A stretch of 64,000 nt of DNA from the NCBI GenBank assembly GCA_012845835.1, contig JABAKD010000018.1, positions 7,540,701 to 7,604,700 of the forward strand, given 5' to 3'. This DNA is from Undaria pinnatifida (lineage: Eukaryota > Sar > Phaeophyceae > Laminariales > Alariaceae). Shown one piece after another: positions 10,220 to 20,640 of the stretch (position 1 is the first letter of the stretch; every line of letters begins with the position of its first letter). Below the pieces are notes generated by a model. It ran no database searches. It was not told the DNA's origin and saw nothing but the letters and a program-made list of their open reading frames with translations. The translations under genes and the position numbers were made by a program.

Positions 10220-10976
10220 AGGCCGTTTCTTACACAGTCGGATTACGTCGGTCGAAAACGGCCTTTTTCGACTGGGATTTTTTTTCGAATGGGCTTTTTT
10301 TCGACTGGGTTTTCCTGGTCTTTCTTCTTATCGTCAGTCGAGTCGATTCTACAGTTTCTGTGCTCTTCCTAGAGGCGGTTGGTGTGAGGTGTACTGCTGT
10401 ATGGCAGTCGAAAATCGGTTGGCAGCTCTGTGCTTCGCGCGTTCTTCGCGAGCAACGCGTGATTCGCGCGCGACGAACCTTTGGCCAAGATAATTGGTGG
10501 CGTTGGGCTTAGCCGAAAGTCGCCAAAGCTACGTTCGTGGCGTTGCACTCAGCGGAGAGCCGCCAAAATCTATAGCAGCCGTACCCGTTCTTGGCAAACT
10601 GGCTTCGATAACGCGCGCTGCTGGCGAGAGCGGAGCTAGGAATGCGCCACGCTGACTTGCGGCGAGAAGCAAGAGCAGTGATAGCCAAGCCAGCTTCGGC
10701 GCTGTTGTATAATACTGCTGTATGGTACGTAACTGGTATGGGCGTGTTGGCGTGTGGGTATGAGTTTGGTGGTGGGACCGAGCGATGCGATGGGTTAAAA
10801 ACACATGTGTAAACCTTTTTGAACTGAGTTTTTCGACTGGCAAATCCAGTCAAAAAAAGTTGACAAAAATTGACTCGAAAAAAGTTTTTTCGACTGTGTG
10901 AAAAAGCCCGATTTTGGGCTTGAGTCGAAAAAGGCCGTTTCTGACTGACAAACCCGACTGTGGTAAGAAATGGCCT
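10220..10976. mobile_element. Foldback element I with ~90-bp imperfect TIRs
   Basis: A 757-bp segment bounded by long inverted repeats. The left arm starts AGGCCGTTTCTTACACAGTC and contains ACGGCCTTTTTCGACT. The right arm is its imperfect complement and ends GACTGTGGTAAGAAATGGCCT. Both arms contain many TTTTTCGACT words. The central part has two related GTGGCGTTGSRCT..GCCRAAA blocks at 10498-10565. No transposase is visible and no target duplication was recognised. Confidence 0.65.
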
Positions 10977-11544
10977 CGCCACCGGAAAAACGACCCCATG
11001 CAAATTCCAAGCCGTTTTTTTTTCCTCGTGGCAGGCCGAATTGACCCGGTCTTAACTCTACCATGGCCTTAAACCGATCCCATGCATATTCCAAGGTCTG
11101 TTTCTTTTTCTCGGGCCGATTGACGTGGTCATATTTCTATAATTGTCTTTAAGCGGATGATCCTATGGAGGGTTCGATAAATTGTTAGCTGGCGGTGTGG
11201 CGGACCCTTCGATTTACTGCTGCCAATCCTCGATCATGGTCAGCGTAGAACCAGCGTGCGTATCATAGCGGGCCCTGCCGGCGGTTAGTTAATACGTACC
11301 TGGAGTCCGTTTGGAAGGCTCCGGTCCGGGTAGGGTGGCGTCTTCGGTCCGGGTGAGATCAGGGTGCCAAGTACAAGTCAGTGTATGTGCGCGTGTTCGC
11401 CAATGAAACACTCCGAAATATCGGTATGATAGCTGACAAATTAAAGGGGACTCTCGTGTGGTGTGTTTTGGGTGTTAAGAAATATAGAAATCCTGACAAG
11501 GGTTTCTTGGATTTATTCTCAAGAAATGTTGCCCATGGGACGGT

Positions 11545-11725
11545 ATGTAGGGTATGATCATTTTCTACCCCTGGGGTTTCCAGGGTAAAGTATCTGGTAC
11601 CCGGGTCCCCGGGGGGGGGAGGGGGGGTCCAAATACCGGCGGGTATAACGTTACTCGTACCCGTGAAAGGTACTAGCAGGCTGGGAGGTGCTCGCGAGTA
11701 CCCGGGTAGTTGGCAAAAGGGGAGC
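11545..11725 (+). repeat. Direct repeat partner of 13150-13300
   Basis: It shares an ATGATNANTTTCYAYCCC.GGGGTTT block, a GGTACCCGGGT block and a following CGGGTATNA..TACTCGCSAG block with 13150-13300, in the same order and orientation. The pair lies ~1.6 kb apart around a LINE fragment and a MITE. Confidence 0.45.
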
Positions 11726-12235
11726 GCCTCCAACGTGCAGCAGTAGTTCTGAGAATGGGAGTTATCAGTGTCCGCATCCCTTCCAACGCAATCGTGCGAG
11801 TACCAAAAACCGCAGAAAAAGAACAACTCGCTTCAAGAAAATGGCGTGAGCGATCCCATCGCCTGCTACTGCTACTGCTGCTGGCAGCTAATATACTGCT
11901 ACTGTGCCTACAAAACGCCTCACTGAGGCGATCTACCTCCAGCGACCAAATTAAGCGCAAAGCACAGCGACGCAACGGCAGCCGCCGATAATTCATGACC
12001 GCTACAACTTTTTGTACACTACGCGTGCTGCTGGGTACGACAGCCACATGGACAGTCATGAACTTTTGCAGCAGCATGAAACGGAAGTACTGCTGTTGGC
12101 TGATGCATGACCGCACAAACGTGTGCACTAGAGGTGTTGCCCGCCGATCACACGTGGCCAACGGGCAACCGCCAAGTTTCGGGGTAAACACCCGGTTACT
12201 CGCGAGTATTTGGGCCCCGGGTACCCGGGTACTCG
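11710..12235. other. Unassigned segment between inverted CTCGCGAGTA words
   Basis: CTCGCGAGTACCCGGGTA at 11692-11709 and CGGTTACTCGCGAGTATTTG at 12192-12211 are loosely inverted around this segment. Both strands show broken frames (plus strand 11710-11991, minus strand 11673-12191) with leucine or serine runs. I considered a decayed transposase but saw no family motif. Confidence 0.3.
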
Positions 12236-12240
12236 ATACC

Positions 12241-12865
12241 TACGCCGACGCGCTTGCCAAGGCAGATGCCGAGAGCACAGAGGCGATAGTGCGCAAACGT
12301 TGGAATTATTTGCGGGATTCGTGGCATGTATGGAGGAGGAGCGTCTGCAACAGAAGGTGACGTTTGGGGAGCTGGTTGGGGGTAAGGGCTACTCAGGGGG
12401 GCAAGAGAAGGACTGGATGGTGCATCTGAAGGAGGATATGTCGGGCTGTGGAATGAAGTTCGACGGGTGGCGAAAGGCTGCACAGAAGGCCGGCAGATGG
12501 TTTCGACGGGTAGAGGAGGGAGCAGAGTGATTCATGCGGAAATTACATGACGCGGAAAGATGCAGAGCCGCAGAGCGACACGCAGAGGCGGCGGCAGCGC
12601 CATTCACCGTCGGCATCCCTAAACGGCCGGGGGAAGGGGGGGAAGGGGGGGCGTCCTGCCCAAAAGACAAAAGTCTGGGTTTGGCCATCATGGCCTTGAA
12701 GTCTGCGGACTTTCCAATGGCCATCAAAAGCTAGCGTAATGCCGCCCTGACTTCTTCGCCTTGTTGCGTTTTCCCCCCAGTGCCATTGATGCACTTGATA
12801 CCCCCTCTGAGCCCAACGCCGTCTTTAGGCAGTTCCTAGCGTGGGCTGTCAATGACAACAACAAC
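12241..12865 (+). pseudogene. 5'-truncated LINE copy: C-terminal end of the RT protein and 3' UTR
   Basis: This is the C-terminal domain downstream of the reverse transcriptase in the LINE also found at 27191-30098. Recognisable pieces are YADALAKADAESTEAIVRK, then in another frame VGGKGYSGGQEKDWMVHLKE, then FDGWRKAAQKAGRWFRRVEE. The copy starts inside the coding region, as expected from incomplete reverse transcription. It has one frameshift at about 12300 and an in-frame TGA at 12528-12530. Its 3' UTR matches the main copy as far as GCCGTCTTTAG..CAGTTCCTAG. It then ends in GACAACAACAAC at 12854-12865 without the longer 3' UTR, so it is either a separate subfamily or an internally deleted copy. 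Confidence 0.85.
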
Positions 12866-12881
12866 TTCGCCCTGGAAAAAA

Positions 12882-13177
12882 CCCGGGGATGGCAAATTTG
12901 CATCCCCTAAACCACCTCACGGCAGTGTTGCACATTTGTTTGCTGAACGTTCGAACTTGGGGTTAGGTCGAGGGAGCTATGAGAACTCTCGCCTCGCCCC
13001 TGCTCTAGGTAACCCGTTGGCTGCTGGACTCCTGTTACGTCGAAGCTACTACTGGTCGGGGAATATCGCGTGATGTGTGTGAGATAAATCTCACATTTCT
13101 GAAAGGATTTCCTAAAGATTGTGTACCAACTGTCCAGGCGACGTGATTTAGGGGATGATAAGTTTCCATCCCCGGGG
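12882..13177. mobile_element. Family J MITE with ~35-bp TIRs
   Basis: A 296-bp segment whose left end (CCCGGGGATGGCAAATTTGC, then ATCCCCTAAACCAC) is the near-complement of its right end (GTGATTTAGGGGATGATAAG, then TTTCCATCCCCGGGG). The interior has no protein signal. It abuts the AAC tail of the LINE copy on the left. The target duplication is not clear. Confidence 0.6.
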
Positions 13178-13300
13178 TTTGAAGGGTGATAAAATCGGGT
13201 ACCCGGGTACCCGCGGCCTAGAAACCCGGCGAGCAGTAAGTGGTAGCCTTGACGGGTATTAGCAAGCAGCGAAATACTCGCCAGTGCCCCCGTAATAACA
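13150..13300 (+). repeat. Direct repeat partner of 11545-11725
   Basis: Same block order as the upstream partner, including CGGGTACCCGGGTACCCG at 13196-13213. Its first ~28 bases overlap the right end of the family J element. Confidence 0.45.
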
Positions 13301-14430
13301 TAGGGTAACGCCTCTACTACTATACCAGGTAGTGTACACTGCGTGTATCAATATCACTGCTGTGCTTGCTCCGCACGGCAGCTACGTGTAAGACAGCCAT
13401 GGACCCTTGGGATCTCGGTGCACCAGTACAGTACCCTGAAAGTTGCCCTACATACACTACCATATATAGACTCTTGGGGGGGGGTGCACCAGTGCGAGGG
13501 ACATTGAAGATTGTGCTATATGATTCGTCGCTAAACGTGGGCAGCATGTGGCCAGCATGCGAGTATAATCCTGCTAGTAATAGGTACTAGCTCCCTGTGC
13601 ACCGTTACTGATGTCTGTGGTCCACGGTACAGGTACTTGAATCGTACGTACTCTCTGGTGCTGTTGTACGTACGACTCGTATCAAAAAGTACGCGATTTT
13701 ACGCTTAAATATAATAACCGTTCTTGAATAAATATGTATATACAAATATCCTTATATTCCGGAACATATTGGTATCACACGAACTGACCTGAAGAGGCTT
13801 GCCCAGTACGTTGAGTGCTCCACCAGCTGCTACTGGGACCGAAGACATTTGAGCGGACAAGAATCCCGCAGTGCGAGACGGAAGAAATGCTAGTGCTGCA
13901 ACTGATCGGGTCAGAAGCGTTAGCATGTTCTCACAAGCGATGCTCTCAGTGCACCCTGATCAACACGCCGCGTCGATGTATCAACTTGTCAATTGCTTGT
14001 CAATGAGCGCAAGGATTTACAGTGAATCCGAGGCGTTTACTGGATGGGAGATGTTATTTTTTTGGATCTTTGCGCCGTTTTTAGTAGCTTTGGATCTTTT
14101 TAATCGTGCTGCCGGAGCTCCAGCTCCAACGGCCCTGGCATATCCTACGCGAAGAGACTATTATCACGTACGACTTGTACGTACTGCAAACTTGATCCCA
14201 CGCTATAATACGTTGATCCAGCTAGAACCAGTGCCGGTCCGAAGAAAAAACGTGGGTGATGTTCTGAAGCGGGGTGTCTCCGCGGCCTGATGAAAAGCCC
14301 GGCAGGTCTCTCTGTCAATGCCCGTCTTTTAGCACCCCTCGCTTCGGGCTGAGGTCTGCAGGCATTCGCCACGCTGACCTGACGATGGATCCAACAGCAA
14401 GGCGGGCCTCGGCCTCAACTAACTTGAACT
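13300..14430. other. No recognisable gene
   Basis: Unique-looking sequence without a convincing coding frame. The longest frame (13871-14290, +) has no family motif and no supporting context. Confidence 0.35.
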
Positions 14431-14431
14431 C

Positions 14432-14870
14432 CCCGAGGTTGTTGTTGTTGTTGTTCTCACATTAACTAGCATAATCAAGTCCGTGGTCACAGGATAGGCT
14501 CCAGTCACTCTGGAGCTGAGGAATACCCCAGGGAAAACACACACACAACCCAAGGTGGTACACGCATATATCACAGCTGACGCAATTCATGCCTCCACCA
14601 GAAACATATAAAAGTGAAATCGGGAGTCAGTCTACGATGTGCCAGGTCCAGGCCGGTGCATACGTCTCACTACTCACGCCTGGAGAAACCAAATATTCCG
14701 ATTATTGCCACCCAAGGAAGACTACCACGTATATATTACACGTAGTATCTATCACTACGCATACGCACGACAGGCATAAGTCAACTGGAGAAAAAGAAAC
14801 AAAGAAAAGAAAAGAAGATAAAGGAAAGGAAAGTAAAGAGAAGAAAAAACGAAACAAGACGAGGTAATCG
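14432..14870 (-). mobile_element. LINE 3' UTR copy, 5'-truncated
   Basis: Reverse orientation of the LINE 3' end. On the plus strand it runs from the GTT tail (14440-14455), CTCACATTAACTAGCATAAT, AGTCCGTGGTCACAGGA, CTCCAGTCACTCTGGAGC, CAGAAACATATAAAAGTGAA, GGCATAAGTCAACTGG to an AAAG-rich stretch. That stretch is the complement of the CTTTT-rich part of the LINE 3' UTR. No coding part remains. Confidence 0.8.
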
Positions 14871-15029
14871 ATACCAGGCATCGATCACAGCCCCCAAGAA
14901 GAGCATAAGATCGCAGAACGATATGGAAGCAGGAGGCAGCACGCGCGCATCCCCACACAAGTTCAAACAACTATTTTATACACCTGGTACCAAACTATAT
15001 CTGGTCTGGATACAAAATAAAATAAAAAA

Positions 15030-15195
15030 AAGCACACTCCAGCTGTGAGATCGAATTTATTTTGTCTAACCCATCTTTGCAAGCTGTGTGTGATGCTCCG
15101 ATCGCGCGTATTACGCGGGTTGTGTGTCCTCATGAAGGATATAGGTCGGCGACTCCCCTTGCAATTGTAGCTATCAGGGTCAACATGGGTCTGGG
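15030..15195 (-). mobile_element. Family B repeat, copy 3 (truncated)
   Basis: From CACTCCAGCTGTGAGATCGA through GTGTGTCCTCATGAAGGATA to GTAGCTATCAGGGTCAACAT. The C-tract half is missing. Confidence 0.7.
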
Positions 15196-15611
15196 TATAT
15201 AGTGGCAACATACTCGTGCGCTGTTCATTGTTGGCCACAATTATTTTTTTTCAAGTAAGTGCTCTTTTTGCGATAGATAGGGGGCTGAAGTTTTTGGCTA
15301 AAACATTTTCGCACTTTTGAACAGATGATAATCGATATCCTCTTATTATACTTTAGATGATGTAGATGTTTCAGCGAAAAGCTGCAGCCTGGCCTGTTGC
15401 AATACTTTCTGTAGAATATCACAATGTTTACTTACGTACGTGGTGGGAGCCGTACGATGTGATTGACCTTACCTACTTTAGTACAAAGCTCCCCTCGGTT
15501 GGATCTGGTATTATACTCTATGCATACGCACATACATCATGCCATTCATGCAGATTCAGCCCAACGTCTCTCTCATGACAGCAGATGCGGCGGGTACGGG
15601 ATGAGCTGTAG

Positions 15612-15685
15612 ATGGTCTAGATCTAGATGATCTCTAGGTGATCTAGATCTAGATGATCTCTAGGTGATCTCTAGATCACATGATC
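15612..15685. repeat. 26-bp tandem repeat of GATC/CTAG palindromes
   Basis: Two and a half copies of CTAGATCTAGATGATCTCTA plus GGTGAT, followed by a variant CTCTAGATCACATGATC. The unit is itself largely self-complementary. Confidence 0.8.
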
Positions 15686-15769
15686 TGTGTCCGAGGTTTG
15701 AAGGTTTTCAAGAACTAAATGGCGGGGCTCCTTATCCTATAATCGTCGGAATGCCACCAATCCATTATA

Positions 15770-16475
15770 ATATACACACCCCCCACCTCCCCCCCAACCC
15801 ATCCCAACCCCACCCCCTCGAACACGCCACCCCACCGATTGTACGACTTACCCCAGGATACACATGATAAACTGATGTATTATTTCCAAAACCGTCACAT
15901 TTATCCCCTCAAAATAATGTATAGTTTCCAGGCACATATTGAGCTGCCCCACACGCCCCCCCCCCCCCCCCCCCGCCCCAACCCCCCCCTCCCCGCCCCC
16001 AATAATATACTGATGTGCCAAAACCGTCAGATTTATCCCCTCGAAAGGATTTATAGCTTACATGCACAAATTGCCCCCTTCCCCCCCCCCCCCCCCCATC
16101 CTCCAAACCCGCTCGCTTTTGATCAAAACCAGGCCCCCACGTCCTTCAAAACTCCGCCCCACCCCCCTCACCGGTTATTCGACTTACAAGATTAACTTGA
16201 TCAAAGGTTACATTTCTCTTCACAGCTGTCAGATTTTGTCCCCCTCAGAAACGGGTTTTATAGTTTCCGCGCACAGACTGACTAAAATCATCCTGTTGGC
16301 CCTGATAGCTACACTGTAGTTGTAAGGGGAGTCGCCGACCTATATCCTTAATGAGGACACACAACTCGTAATACGCGCGATCGGAGTATCACACACAGCT
16401 TGCAAAGATGTGTTTCGACGAAATCTTCGATCTCACAGCTGGAGTGTATTTTCATTTTTTATAATATATTCTCGT
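15770..16475 (+). mobile_element. Family B repeat, long copy with three C-tract modules
   Basis: Three successive modules share GTCAGATTT..TCCCCTC, then TTTATAGTTTCC and GCACANATTGA, each followed or preceded by a C tract (15958-16010, 16078-16098). The last module continues into the core: CTGTCAGATTTTGTCCCCCT, GACCCTGATAGCTACACTG-like, GGGGAGTCGCCGACCTATAT, CTTAATGAGGACACACAACT, CGATCTCACAGCTGGAGTGT and an AT-rich end. There is no coding frame. The internal repetition suggests that the element grew by duplication of a C-rich unit. Confidence 0.75.
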
Positions 16476-16553
16476 TTAGAAACAACACTGATGTCAATTA
16501 TTTTTTACGTTTAGGCCGCATATATTTTGTTGGTTACATATATACGGCATTGC

Positions 16554-16593
16554 CCACTGAGCTACTGAGTCACGTGACTAAGTAGCTCAGTGG
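16554..16593. repeat. 40-bp near-perfect palindrome containing a tRNA A-box-like word
   Basis: CCACTGAGCTACTGAGTCAC joined to GTGACTAAGTAGCTCAGTGG: 13-bp perfect outer arms around a perfect 12-bp centre, with two mismatched positions. The right arm, TAGCTCAGTGGTTATAG, matches the D-arm/A-box of many tRNAs, and a looser third copy lies at 16641-16690. The flanks extend the inverted symmetry weakly (GTTGGTTA and TAACCAAC). No complete tRNA fold could be built. Confidence 0.7.
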
Positions 16594-16865
16594 TTATAGT
16601 AACCATATAACCAACATACACACTTAATCGAAAATCGGGTAGTGACTCAGTAGCTTCAGTGGGTATAGTGACCATGTAACCAACATCAAACATAGACTAG
16701 ACTTACTTGACCAAAACATCGGGTTGCAATTTCAAAAATATTTATCAAAAATCAGCTTTTATTTGGAGCGTGGAGTACAGTATAGAGCTCCTCGTGCGAG
16801 GAGCCTCAGAAAGCAAAGAGAGGGTGCGTCTCTATCGCAGCATCTCAGTGCATGTATCTGGCTAG

Positions 16866-17110
16866 ACATGCATGCTACGATATTGAGGTAGCACTTTTCG
16901 GCTGTGGGTATGGTTTTTGAATGACGGAGCTCCCTTAACTCAAAATAGTCGGAAATCTAGGCCTTCTTAATGCACGATTCTTGATGTATGTGTGTACCTA
17001 GGCCATATATTATATGGGATTGTTCATCCGGTGGTAGCAGTTTTTTTTTTCTCCAAATCAGTGTTTTGGTCAGGAGAGGTTTTAAGCTCCCAACTTGAGG
17101 AACCACCTCA
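16866..17110. mobile_element. Family D element interrupted by a TAG array
   Basis: Left end CATGCTACGATATTGAGGT, interior CGGAGCTCCCTTAACTCAAA, GTACCTAGGCC and GAGAGGTTTTAAGCTCCC, as in the intact copy at 4446. The right terminal repeat is replaced by the TAG microsatellite that follows. A CATGCTACG word reappears after the array at 17288. Confidence 0.7.
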
Positions 17111-17112
17111 AG

Positions 17113-17194
17113 ATTAGTAGTAGTAGTAGTAGCAGTAGCAGTAGTTGTAGTAGTAGCAGTAGCAGTAGCAGTAGCAGTAGCAGTAGTAGTAGTG

Positions 17195-17240
<46 letters not shown>

Positions 17241-17285
17241 CAGTAGTAGCAGTAGTAGTAATAGTAGTAGTAGTAGCGGTGGTGG
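17113..17285. repeat. TAG/CAG trinucleotide microsatellite
   Basis: About 170 bases of TAG with interspersed CAG. It sits at the right end of a family D element. Confidence 0.95.
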
Positions 17286-17457
17286 TCACATGCTACGGGG
17301 GGGTGGGTATATATAGAGAGAGGTGCGCCAATTTGGCTTCTGAGTGGGGGTCCTTGCTTGAGGAGCTCTCAATTAATAGAGATACCTGACCTAAGCACTT
17401 TAATTTGGGGTAACTGGAAAGCTCCCTGGTAGTTCGGGGATATGCTTAAAACAACAT

Positions 17458-17530
17458 CGAGGAGAGGAGGGAGGCAAGAAGGGAGGGAGGGAGGGAGGGA
17501 GGGAGGAAGAGGAAGAGGAAGGCGAAAGGG
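17458..17530. repeat. GGGA/GGAA purine tract
   Basis: Tandem GGGA followed by GGAAGA units. The frames it creates on either strand are artefacts. Confidence 0.85.
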
Positions 17531-17894
17531 AGTAAAGGGTGTTTTAAGGGAGAAGGAGCGTACTCATGCACATGTTCATGACGCTTCCGCGGTAGCTGCC
17601 CTCTTTGTCCGATGGGTTCGGAGGCGGCGTCTTGTTTGTCTGTCATGCCTGCACCAGGCAACGCGTTAGGCAATCCGCGACCACGCTACCCGGCCCGCTC
17701 TCATTCCGCTTTTTTATCAAGTTTGATGATTTGCCTTTGGGCAGTACTACTAGCAGTCTAGATATTGTGCAGCTTTTGTAGGGGGGGGTTCGTTGTTGTT
17801 CTCGCCATTCATGATGATGCGCCTGCAGCGACCATCGATCGTATCTCATACAACATTATTATTAATACCAGGTATACCGCAGATATATATACTG

Positions 17895-18175
17895 AAAACA
17901 TAATAAACTTCAGTCATCTCTGTGAGATCGACCAAAAATGATTTTTTTTTCGAAAGTCAGCTTTTTGCAAGCTGCGCGTGTGATACTTTGATCGCGCGGG
18001 TAACGGGGTGTGTACCTTCGTTTGAAGGATACAGGTCGGTGTGACTCCCCTGCTAATGCCAGGATCACCAGGACTAAGACTTCCATCCTTGTTCTGCTCA
18101 CGGAAACTGTATACCCGCATTGAGGGGGACGAAAACCAGACATCTCTGCGAAATTCAGTATGGATAATATCATGA
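17895..18175 (-). mobile_element. Family B repeat, diverged subfamily
   Basis: Order: CTGTGAGATCGACCAAAAAT, TTTTGCAAGCTGCGCGTGTG, GGGTAACGGGGTGTGTACCT, CACGGAAACTGTATACCCGC, GAGGGGGACGAAAACCAGAC. It shares subfamily changes with 53155-53410, including GACCAAAAATG in place of GAAGATTTCG. Confidence 0.65.
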
Positions 18176-18179
18176 ATAG

Positions 18180-19540
18180 ACTATTGTGGTAACGTTTGTG
18201 GAGTGCTTGAGTCTACCGGGTTTGTACGCAAGTTCCTGTGTACTCCCCGCTGTATATCTGGTATCATATGGCAGTACCACCTTTAAGAAAATGTTTGCGC
18301 AGCATTTTATGACGACCTTGCATATTGCCAGGTATCGATCAATATCCTCCTGGGGGAAGAAGAAGAACGAAACCAACGAGAGCCTCGATCAGAGGGAAGC
18401 CCATGGCCCATGTCTATTATGATGAGTCGAAAAAAACTCCATCGTCAATGTACAAGCATTATTATGTAACATATCTATGAAAACTCTACGTACTACATGC
18501 TTCAAGATGTTAGAAATCAAAACCCACAACTGTGCATCCACCATACACGCTGGAGTCGCTCCACCCTTCTCCCATTACTTGTTCTCCTACGTTTTTCGAT
18601 CGTACTGACAGGGTACAACATGCATGTGAAGAAGGTGTTCTATGTGATGGCATGACCCCTGGGTGGGACACTCTCCTTATTTGTCGTTGATCGTATCTCA
18701 TTCGTGTCGCCATTGGCTCACGGCTCAGGCACACGGCAGACAAGGGTACACATCGCCGCAGTACAGTACGGAAAAGGAGATGGGGCTTCAAGCTCCCGTC
18801 GAGCATCTCCCCATGTTCCGGATCAACCGTAATGAGTAACTTTGTATATGATGGTATCCCCTCTCCCCCGTATGTGCGGAGTCCAATCTTACTACAAAAC
18901 CTACTGAGCCGCGCTGGGGTAAAAATATGGATCGTCTGCCCAGTTCAGGAGTAAGCCTTTATCACCAGGGCTCTTCTAGTTCTTTGCTTGGTTGAGTTGG
19001 TTGGAAGGCGGGGAGTAAACACCACGCGCCTCGAGAGCGACAAGAAACGGGCCAACGCGATGGATCATACAGCCGCGGAAGCCCGTTATAAATTGAAACA
19101 CGCGCAACAGAACTGTAGAGCCTATATAATAGCCGACTAAATCACCTAATAATAATCTCGGCCACCTAGAGTGTAGTGATTATAGTTAGCCGGCGACACG
19201 CAAGCCCTAATCACATTTGTGAATTACCCTGGGCCGCCGTTTATGTGGCGTTTAAGGCCCGCCCCCTAGGTCCGGAAGGGGCGGCTCTACACTGACACTG
19301 CCTGTTGTCGGGACGGGTCAACTTCAACCCTTGCGTGTTGAACCAGACCAGCCCGACCACTCTTACGTAACCCTACCTAGCCATATTATAACCTTGACCC
19401 TGACCGTTTGGGGGACTTGATGAGGTCGGCCGGGGCGTTCGCGTGGGGCTCCCCCTCTCATGCGTTGCTGTGGGTGGCGTACTGAAAAAAGAACGCGTGC
19501 GGCCGAAAAGATAGCATCGATCAGCATCAACAAGACCATC
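18180..19540. other. No recognisable gene
   Basis: Unique-looking sequence. No frame carries a family motif. A GC-rich stretch at 19200-19460 is unlike the AT-rich surroundings but has no assignable content. Confidence 0.35.
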
Positions 19541-19550
19541 GGATCGCCAA

Positions 19551-19582
19551 CGACCTGCACACAGCTTGTTGTGTGCAGGTCG
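19551..19582. repeat. Perfect 13-bp stem hairpin
   Basis: CGACCTGCACACA and its exact complement TGTGTGCAGGTCG are separated by GCTTGT. No T run follows, so a bacterial-type terminator is not implied. Role unknown. Confidence 0.85.
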
Positions 19583-19827
19583 CTCCTGCACCCAGCGTAG
19601 CATAAGAGGGAGTGTAGACGTTTTACCCCCCGTTCGTTGATAATATCTAGACAACACCTCCTCCGTGACATACTTTATATACGAGAGCGAAAAGGAAGCG
19701 AGTGTTTCTGATTTGGACGGTATGCCCAAAACTGTAACAAATAGTGACCCGGGCCCGGGGAAAAAGTTGTTGTTGTTGTTGCATTGTCTCAACACTCGGG
19801 TTAGCTTCCAGAAAAAAAAGAAAATAT

Positions 19828-19886
<59 letters not shown>

Positions 19887-19962
19887 GCTGTTGTTGCTGT
19901 TGTTGTTGTTGCTGTTGCTGTTGTTGTTGCTGTTGTTGCTTTTGTTGTTGTTGTTGTTGTTG
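19828..19962. repeat. GTT microsatellite
   Basis: About 135 bases of GTT with GCT variants. Unlike the arrays near 33.3, 36.0 and 47.2 kb, no LINE-type 3' end was recognised beside it. Confidence 0.95.
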
Positions 19963-20179
19963 CGTTAGAGCACACGTTGGTCCTGACGAGCGTCATGCTT
20001 GTTGTTCGCTGGTCTGCGAGTCATTCCATGGCATATATATATGAGGTTTTGAACACTTCTTCTGGCCGGGGGCTGAGCTCCTCATCAAGCAAATAAAGTG
20101 TGGAACCGTTATCGGTTAGCATATACCAGGCGCAAGTAACGACATTGATGGTTACTGACAAGTATCATCTCTAACAGTG

Positions 20180-20325
20180 CACGCACAATGAGAGCCATGC
20201 AAAAACAATGGCCTATTATTAATTTTTTTTCCCGACGATTTTGGGTCAAGGAGCCCCCATCATTCAGAAAACTTTTCAGCTAAATTCGAAACGTGTTACC
20301 TGCTAGCATCATAGAGCACGCGTTG
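20180..20325 (+). mobile_element. Family D fragment (right half)
   Basis: Contains ACGATTTTGGGTCAAGGAGC, CATTCAGAAAACTTTTC and a decayed right terminal repeat ending near CACGCGTTG. Confidence 0.5.
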
Positions 20326-20640
20326 TTAAGGTATCAAGTGTGCGGGGTATTAGTCCGTTTGACCACTTGCAAAAGGTTAAACAATAGCTTACCCAAACTA
20401 CAGTCTCCCCCCCTGACTAAGCCTTATAACAGTCTCCCCCCCTGAAACGGCGAGATAAGCAGGTCGGCCGGATATACGACAGACCTCTGTCAATATCCAA
20501 GAAGTTTCATTCCCTGGAGATACCAGGGAGAGTATTTTTCAAGTTCGACATGGGGAAAATCTGAAAAGTTTATTATTGTGGATGTTGGGGATCGACCATT
20601 TGAACCAAGCCTTATAACAGCGTCACGATTCGGGTGAGGT
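20325..20640 (-). mobile_element. Family K repeat, full-length reverse copy
   Basis: In reverse it matches 9470-9760: GTTCAAATGGTCGATCC, CCCATGTCGAACTTGAAAAA, GATATTGACAGAGGTCTG, CCGTTTCAGGGGGGGAG, GGGTAAGCTATTGTTTAACC, GGTCAAACGGACTAATACCC. A 21-bp segment around CTTATAACAGTCTCCCCCCC is duplicated at 20400-20450. Confidence 0.65.

Noticed and set aside
11673-12191. Possible decayed DNA transposase between inverted CTCGCGAGTA words
   Set aside because: No catalytic motif could be recognised on either strand and the inverted words are short. Kept only as an unassigned segment.
13871-14290. 139-codon plus-strand frame as a gene
   Set aside because: No family motif, no repeat relatives and frames of similar length occur by chance in this window.
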